The notes below the pieces were generated by a model. That model saw only the letters and a list, made by a program, of their open reading frames with translations, was not told where the DNA came from and ran no database searches. This document shows, in pieces, positions 5,260 to 11,276 of a DNA stretch of 11,276 bases. The position numbers and the translations under genes are program-made. The DNA lies in NCBI GenBank assembly GCA_905235755.1, contig CAJONA010000026.1:1-11276 (forward strand), given 5' to 3'. The DNA comes from an uncultured Clostridia bacterium (GTDB lineage Bacteria > Bacillota > Clostridia > Oscillospirales > CAG-272). Every line of letters starts with the position of its first letter. Positions within the stretch are counted from its first letter, which is position 1.

Positions 5260-7524
5260 ATGAAAAACGTTCAAAGAACGCTCGCAGCGGCACTTGCGCT
5301 CGGTATCGCGTGCTTTTGCTGCCGTGCATACGGAGTGTCGCTCGCCATAACAGTGCCGACTGCGTCGGCACTTGTTGTTGCGTCGTTCTTTTATACGTTT
5401 TTCTCATCGGGCAAAAAATCAGCAAATTCATTCGTCGCGGCGTTTCTTGCCGCGGCGTTTTGCGTTCTCGGCTTTTTCGGCGGGAGCGCGCTTTTTGAAA
5501 AGCAAACATCGGCGAAAGCGCTTATCTCCGACGACGAACACGTTATATTGTGCCGCGCCGAGGAGATACTCTATTCCGAATCATACGGCTCGGCGATGAT
5601 CGCCGGCGTGTCCGATATAGACGGAGAGAGCGTCGATATAAAAGTGTATTTGAGTTTTCCGTTTGAAAACGAATTTTACACCGACGACATATTCACCGCG
5701 ACAGGAAGCTTTTGCGATGTCGACGCTTACTCGTCGCTTTATGAGAGCGACGGCGTTTACATAGCGTTCGACGCCGACGCGGCTGAGTACGTTTCCGCCG
5801 CCGACGCCGATATCTTTGACAAAATAAACGATTTTAAATTCGCACTTTCGGCAAAGCTGTCACAGCTTGTCGGCGGAGACGAAGGCGCGCTCGCGGCGGC
5901 ACTCACGCTTGGGGACAGAAGCGGCGTCACATCAAAGATCAAGCTCGATTTCAGACGCGCGGGCGCGTCGCATCTTATAGCGATAAGCGGTATGCATCTA
6001 TCCGTCATAATCATGTCGCTTCACTTTATGCTTCGCGCGGCAGGACGCGTAAAACGCAATATCATCCTTATCGCGATAACGCTGTTTTATATGGCGCTGA
6101 CCGGTTTTTCGCCGTCGGTATGCCGCGCGGGGATAATGATGACGCTATATCTTATATCCGATATGATCGGCGAAAAAAGCGACGGCTTAACGTCGCTCTT
6201 TATAGCGATGACGATCATTATTGCGATTTGGCCGAACTCCGTTTACAATGCCGGGCTCTGGCTTTCGTGCTCGGCGACGTTCGGAATACTCGTCGTCGCT
6301 CCTGCGTTTAAAATGACCGCGCTTATGCCGAAAAAAGACGACGGAACATTCAAAAAGATCGTAAAAGGCGTTTTAAGACAGATACTGACTTTGATGATCG
6401 CAGGCGCGGCGGCGCAGATGTTCACGCTGCCGGTGCTGTTCGCTTCTTTCGGTGGCGTATCGGCGTTCTCCGTCGTATCGGGGCTTATATTGATACCTCT
6501 CGCCGAGCTTGCGCTCGTCTTATCGCTTCTGACGTGCGTGCTGTCGTTTGTGCCGATAATTTCAAGTGTCATCGCCGCGCTTGCCGGCGTTCCTCTGTCG
6601 GCAATACTCGCGCTGACGGAGCGCATATCGTCCGTCGAGGGCGCATATATCTCGATAAAACAGCCGTTTGTGATATATATAATCATCGTCGGCGCGGCGC
6701 TCACTGCCGCGATATTGATGGTGAAGAAGCTCGACAGGCGGCTCGTCCTCGCCGTCGGAGCGGCGGCGGTGATCGCGTTTTGCGTGTGCCTCGGCATTTT
6801 CGATCAAATGCGGGCCGGCGATACCGATATGATATATTCGGTAACAAGCACAAGCGAAAGCATCACCGTGTCAAAAGGCGGCAACGTGTTCGTTATCGAC
6901 ATATCGACGGGCGGATATTCGCCGCTTTACGATGCGGTCGAAAACGTAAATGCGCTTTACAGTGAAGAAATAGACTATCTCGTGCTGACGCATCTTCACG
7001 TCAACCACATATCGAGCCTGCAAAAGCTCCTGACATATATAAAAGTCAATCATATCGTCATACCGACGACAGAGACCGAAAATGACGCGCTCGTCATAAG
7101 AAACATCACTTTGACCGTCGGCGACGCCGCCGATATAATATTCTACAACAGGGCGGAAGAGTCGGAGATCGAAGTCGACGGAGTCACCATAACGCTGCCG
7201 AGATACGTCGCATCAAAAAGTTCCACGCATCCCGTTATAGCGCTTGCGATCGAGGAAAACGGGCATAGAGTCTCATACGTCGGCGCGGCGGCTGTCGACG
7301 CCAAAAACGAATATGTAAATGACATTTACCAAAATTCCGACTGCGTGATAGCGGGTGTTCACGGCCCGAAAACGTCGGCGCCGCTGAAGCTGAAATATAC
7401 CGCCGCAAGCGTTGCCGTCATCGGCTGCGACGCGGAAAGCATAGATGCCGACGGCTGGGACGGAGAACTTATATATGCTCGCGATCTGTCGGGCAGGGTG
7501 CATATAAAATTTGAAAACAAATAA
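5260..7524 (+). CDS. comEC: ComEC/Rec2-family DNA uptake channel with degenerate C-terminal nuclease-like domain
   Basis: This 754-residue polytopic membrane protein belongs to the ComEC/Rec2 family, which carries single-stranded DNA across the cytoplasmic membrane in natural transformation. Two or three hydrophobic helices (about 8-78) precede a soluble OB-like region (about 90-185). The competence domain follows, with GDRSGV (219-224), SHLIAISGMHLS (237-248) and CRAGIMM (288-294), then several helices to about 515. The C-terminal part is a metallo-beta-lactamase-like domain, but its motifs are altered. The first histidine motif reads HLHVNH (578-583) with Asn for the metal-binding Asp. No DVGQGD-like segment is present. 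The usual HHGS block reads VHGPKTS (700-706). The start follows an in-frame stop at 5254 and has no clear ribosome binding site, so coupling to pgi translation 16 bases upstream is likely. No other com genes are in view. Confidence 0.88.
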   Translation: MKNVQRTLAAALALGIACFCCRAYGVSLAITVPTASALVVASFFYTFFSSGKKSANSFVAAFLAAAFCVLGFFGGSALFEKQTSAKALISDDEHVILCRAEEILYSESYGSAMIAGVSDIDGESVDIKVYLSFPFENEFYTDDIFTATGSFCDVDAYSSLYESDGVYIAFDADAAEYVSAADADIFDKINDFKFALSAKLSQLVGGDEGALAAALTLGDRSGVTSKIKLDFRRAGASHLIAISGMHLSVIIMSLHFMLRAAGRVKRNIILIAITLFYMALTGFSPSVCRAGIMMTLYLISDMIGEKSDGLTSLFIAMTIIIAIWPNSVYNAGLWLSCSATFGILVVAPAFKMTALMPKKDDGTFKKIVKGVLRQILTLMIAGAAAQMFTLPVLFASFGGVSAFSVVSGLILIPLAELALVLSLLTCVLSFVPIISSVIAALAGVPLSAILALTERISSVEGAYISIKQPFVIYIIIVGAALTAAILMVKKLDRRLVLAVGAAAVIAFCVCLGIFDQMRAGDTDMIYSVTSTSESITVSKGGNVFVIDISTGGYSPLYDAVENVNALYSEEIDYLVLTHLHVNHISSLQKLLTYIKVNHIVIPTTETENDALVIRNITLTVGDAADIIFYNRAEESEIEVDGVTITLPRYVASKSSTHPVIALAIEENGHRVSYVGAAAVDAKNEYVNDIYQNSDCVIAGVHGPKTSAPLKLKYTAASVAVIGCDAESIDADGWDGELIYARDLSGRVHIKFENK

Positions 7525-7539
7525 AAAAATACAGATTTC

Positions 7540-7564
7540 AAAGCGGCGCACAGCCGCTTTTTTT
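7540..7564 (+). terminator. Intrinsic terminator after comEC
   Basis: An 8-bp stem (7540-7547 with 7553-7560) and a five-base loop are followed directly by a run of T to 7564. It lies 15 bases after the comEC stop codon and should end the TtcA-like/pgi/comEC transcript. The 57 bases from here to the next start are very A/T-rich, without a convincing -35/-10 pair. Confidence 0.9.
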
Positions 7565-7621
7565 GTATAAAAATATCCCCGCTGTCAAAAATAAAAAAAA
7601 TATTATTCAAAGGTAGACAGA

Positions 7622-10600
7622 ATGACTGATATAACAAGCGCAGCGGAAAAATTTTTAAGCGATAACGGCGCTGTCGAGACAAAAACGCCACGGCGTTTTT
7701 TTATAAAATGTAAAACGAATGTGAAAATAGTCTCCGCATATATTCGTTCGCGTGCAAAAAGCGGCGCGGATGAAACGTACGGAGCGTACAACTTTCTTCA
7801 AGGCGCGAAGAGCTCGTCCGACGCGCTCATGTCCGAAAAGCGGATGAGCGTTTGCGGCGACGCGCCGTATTCGTATGCGATGATGAAGGCGTATCTCGAC
7901 GCCGTCGAAATGAATATCAAGCACGCGACGCTCTTTGAGTTTGTTGCGCAGCTGTCGAAAAAGCACGATTTTAAGATCTCCGAGCTTTTGCTTTTGCGCG
8001 ATTTTTGCACTGCGGCGCTTGCCGACATTTTCGCCTGCGGCGACGACAAGACAAAACGCTTGTGCGTTCGCGCGTTTATGGCACTCGAGACGGTGAATTT
8101 CGACGATATTTTCTATAAATTCACAAAAGTTCATCACATTTTCGCGCTCGAAAAGGCGGGCGTATATGAAAATTGCAGCCGCGATACCGTGCTTCATTAT
8201 GATATGATGCTTCTTGAAAAAAGCGATGGCGACGAGATAAATGCGGCAAAAGAGCTCGTCGAGCGCGCCGACAACGACGGCGAACACGTCGGAAAATATC
8301 TGCTCAGTCAAAACAAATACACAGGCAAGGCGTATTTTTGGTTTGTTTTTGTGCTGACTGCGTGCGTGTTTGCGATAATAACATTCGTTTCAAACGCCGT
8401 AATATCGCTCGTCGCTCTGCCGCTTTCGTACATGCTCGCAAAGGAACTCGCAAGGGCGATATTCGAGCGAAATCATTACTTTTTGCCGAGCTTATCGAGA
8501 GGAAAAGAACTTGAAAATGCGCGGTGCGTGATCTCGATAACGACGCTCCTCCAAGGCGAACGTTCGGACAAGGAAATATTCGACGACCTCGAGGATTTCT
8601 ATCTGCAAAACGGCGGTGAAAACTTCACCTTCGCGGTGCTCGGCGATCTCAAAGAAGCCGATCGAAAACACGTTTCTTCCGACGGCGCCGTTATAAGATA
8701 TGCGTCGTCGCGTATAAATGCATTGAATGAAAAATACGGCGCGCATTTTGCGCTGTTCATACGCCGCCGCCGCTTTGCCGTTTGCGAACATAAATATTTC
8801 GGCTGGGAGCGCAAAAGGGGCGCGGTGCTCGAACTTTGCCGATATATCAAAGGCGGCGACGGATCCTTTGACACGGTCATCGGCGGAGAAATGGCGCGCG
8901 GCGCCGAATTTTTGCTGACGCTCGACGGCGACACGAAACTCGGCATATCGAGCGTGCGCGATATGCTCGGAATAATGCTTCATCCGCAAAACCGAGCCGT
9001 CGTCGATTTCAAGCGCAAAGCGGTCGTCAGCGGATACGGCATCCTGCAGCCGAAAATGGCGGTATCGCTATTTTCGGCAAATAAGAGCGCGTTCGCCGCG
9101 CTGACGGGCGGCGGAGGCGGCACCGACCGATATTCCGCATTCTCGTTTGATCTGTATCAGGATGTTTTCGGCAGAGGCATTTTCTGCGGAAAGGGAATGA
9201 TAGACGTCGACGCGTTCCTCGCCGTGTGCGACGGCGTCTTTCCGAAAGAGCGCATACTCAGCCACGATCTGCTCGAAGGCGCGATAGCTCGAACCGCAGT
9301 GTCTGAGAAGACCGTTCTGACCGACAGCACACCAAAGACTGCTCCCGCGTATTTTTCGCGCCTTGAACGCTGGATACGCGGTGATTTGCAGACGGTCGCA
9401 TATCTCGGCAAAACGGTGAAAAACGAAGCCGGGGAAAAGATAAAAAACCCCGTAAATCTTCTTTCGAGATATCAGATATTCGATAACATAGTGCGCGAGA
9501 GCGTGCCGCTTTTTTGCGTTTTGCTGATACTGTTGTGCTCGTATTTCAGGTCATATTACGCGCTTTTGGTGCTGAGCTATCTGTTCTTTCCGATATTCAA
9601 AAGCGTGTTCCGACTCGTCTTCGGAAAAGAGCGCAAAACTCTGTATTCCGTAAAAACGTCATTAGGGCGGACGCTTGCGTCCGTCGCTTTTGACATTTTT
9701 TCGCTCGCCGCTTTTGCCGGAGTGTTTGTGAAAGCAACAGTAAATGTAATTTACTCTGCCGCTTTTTCAAAGCAAGGCTTTCTGAGTTGGACTACTGCCG
9801 CCGAAGTCGAGGCGGGAAGAAAAAACAGCCTCTCTTATCACGCGGCTGTGATGTGGCATTCTGTGTTTGCGGGCGCATTGGCGCTGATATTGCCGTCGCC
9901 GGCAAGGGTGATCGGCGTGTTTTGGATACTGTTTCCGTTTATCACTTGGACGCTCGGCAAGGGACGCCGAAATGCCGAGCGGATCTCGGCAAAGACGGAA
10001 GAAAAGATCCGCACTTATGCAGCCGATATGTGGAAATTCTTCTCCGATAACGTCGGCGAGCAGACAAGCTGGCTGCCGCCTGACAACGTTCAGTTTTCAC
10101 CTGTCAATACTGTCGCGATGAGGACGTCGCCGACGAATATAGGACTGTATTTTCTCGTGCTTTTGGCTGCGCGCGATTTTGGATTTATCGGCACGGACGA
10201 GCTTTTCGTCCGCTCGGAAAACGCGCTTTCTTCGCTCGAAAAAATGCTGCGCTGGAACGGTCATTTTTACAACTGGTACAGCCTTGAAACGCTGAATGTG
10301 ATCGGAGTGCCGTTCGTGTCGAGCGTCGACAGCGGAAATCTTGTGACGTCGCTCGTCGCTTTTTGCGAGGGAATAAAAGAGTATGCTTTTGAAAACGTAA
10401 ATCTGGTTTACGTCAAAAACCGCGCGGAAAAACTCATCTTTGAGGCGGATTTCGACAAACTCATGGACAAAAATCGCGGATTTTTGTCGGTCGGATATAA
10501 CGCGGCGAGCGGCGCGCTCTCTGAATCCTGCTACGATATGCTGATGAGCGAGGCGCGCACGACCGCTTATTTCATAGAGGGAACGCACGCCGCCAGACAG

Positions 10601-11276
10601 GGCTATTACAGAAAACTCGGCAGGACGCTCCTCTCGCGCCGCTCGAAGATAGGCGCGGCATCGTGGAGCGGAACCGCGTTTGAATTTTTCATGCCGTCGC
10701 TCGTATTGCCCGAGCCGAAGAATTCGTTTTCGGATTTGGCGCTTTCATACGCTTTTGCGCGGCAGACGGAGAGTGCTGTCCGAGTCTCGGGAAAGGGATA
10801 TTCCGTGTTCGGCGTGTCGGAATCGTGCTATTTTGAATTTGACCATGATATGAATTATCAGTACGCCGCGTTCGGGCTCGATTCGCTGTCGCTCGATCCT
10901 GAGACGAAGCAGGAGATGGTGATATCGCCGTATTCATCGTTTTTGATGCTGAAACGCGCACCGTCGCGCGTTCTGTCCAATCTCGAAAAGCTGAAAAACA
11001 TCGGCATGTACGGTAAATACGGCTTTTACGAGGCGCTTGACGCGGAAAAGACGCGCGTCGGAAACGGTTATGCGGTCATAAAGAGCTTTATGTCGCACCA
11101 TCTCGGAATGAGCATGGTCGCCGCTGCAAACGCCGTTTTCGACGACATATTCGTCGACAGATTTATGCGCGATCCGCTCATGCGCTCGTGCGAGGAACTG
11201 CTCGGCGAACGCGCTCCGTCGGGCGTCGATGTGGCGCGCCGCCTGTTCGCCCGCAAGGGACTGGAGGAGTTCATCG
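7622..11276 (+). CDS. Cyclic beta-1,2-glucan synthase-like giant membrane enzyme (NdvB/Cgs type), N-terminal 1,218 residues, cut by window edge
   Basis: This frame is open from 7622 to the edge and resembles NdvB/Cgs enzymes, which polymerise glucose from UDP-glucose into beta-1,2-glucan and cyclise it at the inner membrane. An alpha-helical region (about 60-235), including a GEHVGKYLL-type block, is followed by a membrane segment (about 238-276). The GT84-type transferase domain comes next: LLTLDGDTKL with the DxD pair D435/D437, SGYGILQPKMAVSLFSANKS, FGRGIFCGKGMIDVDAF, RILSHDLLEGAIAR and LERWIRGDLQ (W584). Hydrophobic segments follow near 628-669, 681-715 and 740-780. The cyclisation-type (GH189-like) domain then shows GHFYNWYSLETL (near 885), SSVDSGNLV, WSGTAFEFFMP, GVSESCY, NYQYAAFG, GKYGFYEALD and SHHLGMSMVAAAN (H1159/H1160). 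The start has an AAAGGT site (7610-7615). Any GH94 domain would lie outside the window. The region before the first membrane segment is shorter than in Brucella-type Cgs. The product linkage is inferred from family only. Confidence 0.85.
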   Translation, partial: MTDITSAAEKFLSDNGAVETKTPRRFFIKCKTNVKIVSAYIRSRAKSGADETYGAYNFLQGAKSSSDALMSEKRMSVCGDAPYSYAMMKAYLDAVEMNIKHATLFEFVAQLSKKHDFKISELLLLRDFCTAALADIFACGDDKTKRLCVRAFMALETVNFDDIFYKFTKVHHIFALEKAGVYENCSRDTVLHYDMMLLEKSDGDEINAAKELVERADNDGEHVGKYLLSQNKYTGKAYFWFVFVLTACVFAIITFVSNAVISLVALPLSYMLAKELARAIFERNHYFLPSLSRGKELENARCVISITTLLQGERSDKEIFDDLEDFYLQNGGENFTFAVLGDLKEADRKHVSSDGAVIRYASSRINALNEKYGAHFALFIRRRRFAVCEHKYFGWERKRGAVLELCRYIKGGDGSFDTVIGGEMARGAEFLLTLDGDTKLGISSVRDMLGIMLHPQNRAVVDFKRKAVVSGYGILQPKMAVSLFSANKSAFAALTGGGGGTDRYSAFSFDLYQDVFGRGIFCGKGMIDVDAFLAVCDGVFPKERILSHDLLEGAIARTAVSEKTVLTDSTPKTAPAYFSRLERWIRGDLQTVAYLGKTVKNEAGEKIKNPVNLLSRYQIFDNIVRESVPLFCVLLILLCSYFRSYYALLVLSYLFFPIFKSVFRLVFGKERKTLYSVKTSLGRTLASVAFDIFSLAAFAGVFVKATVNVIYSAAFSKQGFLSWTTAAEVEAGRKNSLSYHAAVMWHSVFAGALALILPSPARVIGVFWILFPFITWTLGKGRRNAERISAKTEEKIRTYAADMWKFFSDNVGEQTSWLPPDNVQFSPVNTVAMRTSPTNIGLYFLVLLAARDFGFIGTDELFVRSENALSSLEKMLRWNGHFYNWYSLETLNVIGVPFVSSVDSGNLVTSLVAFCEGIKEYAFENVNLVYVKNRAEKLIFEADFDKLMDKNRGFLSVGYNAASGALSESCYDMLMSEARTTAYFIEGTHAARQGYYRKLGRTLLSRRSKIGAASWSGTAFEFFMPSLVLPEPKNSFSDLALSYAFARQTESAVRVSGKGYSVFGVSESCYFEFDHDMNYQYAAFGLDSLSLDPETKQEMVISPYSSFLMLKRAPSRVLSNLEKLKNIGMYGKYGFYEALDAEKTRVGNGYAVIKSFMSHHLGMSMVAAANAVFDDIFVDRFMRDPLMRSCEELLGERAPSGVDVARRLFARKGLEEFI

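Noticed and set aside
7565..7621. Promoter for the glucan synthase-like gene
   Set aside because: The stretch is A/T-rich and contains TATTAT at 7601-7606, but no -35 at 16-18 bases could be paired with it. A promoter is expected here but I cannot place it.
7655..8311. 218-residue minus-strand open frame opposite the start of the glucan synthase-like gene
   Set aside because: The plus-strand frame is continuous for over 1,200 codons with family motifs. The antisense frame shows none.
1..11276. Mobile elements, CRISPR arrays, tRNA/rRNA genes or phage genes
   Set aside because: No repeated spacer-like units, transposase motifs, cloverleaf candidates or structural phage genes were seen on either strand.

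Overview
The window looks like a chromosomal segment of a spore-forming Clostridia-type Firmicute of roughly balanced GC content. The reasons are a clear sporulation sigma factor (SigG), strong GGAGG-type ribosome binding sites, textbook sigma-A promoters, and Firmicute-type versions of glucose-6-phosphate isomerase and ComEC. No mobile element, tRNA, rRNA or CRISPR array is visible, so this is mostly ordinary core genome. The points of interest are at the level of regulation and domain evolution.

Layout. Positions 1-339 (minus strand) hold the first 113 codons of an Orn/Lys/Arg decarboxylase. It diverges from a COG2509-type FAD-dependent dehydrogenase (478-1848, plus) through two back-to-back sigma-A promoters. 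The dehydrogenase converges on sigG (1886-2662, minus), and the two share a bidirectional terminator. The sigG leader carries a perfect 12-bp inverted repeat that would bury the sigG Shine-Dalgarno sequence in any transcript starting upstream of 2762. Divergent from sigG, a near-consensus promoter (2811-2839) drives a probable operon: a TtcA-family tRNA thiolation ATPase (2872-3633), an unrecognised 77-residue four-cysteine protein (3680-3913), pgi (3903-5243) and comEC (5260-7524). This run ends at a strong terminator (7540-7564).

From 7622 to the right edge, one uninterrupted frame of 1,218 codons encodes the N-terminal part of a very large membrane enzyme resembling cyclic beta-1,2-glucan synthase (NdvB/Cgs). 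It has an N-terminal helical region, a membrane segment, a GT84-type glucosyltransferase domain with DxD and RW motifs, further membrane segments, and most of the middle cyclisation-type domain. It is cut by the window before any GH94 phosphorylase domain.

How the genes fit together. The plus-strand operon mixes tRNA modification, central carbon metabolism and DNA uptake, with no single obvious pathway. SigG is the late forespore sigma factor, and its untranslated leader suggests tight translational gating. No complete new system is evident. The best leads are the SigG leader structure, the loss of key metal ligands in the ComEC beta-lactamase-like domain, the small cysteine-rich protein, and a cyclic-glucan-synthase-like giant enzyme in a Gram-positive spore former.
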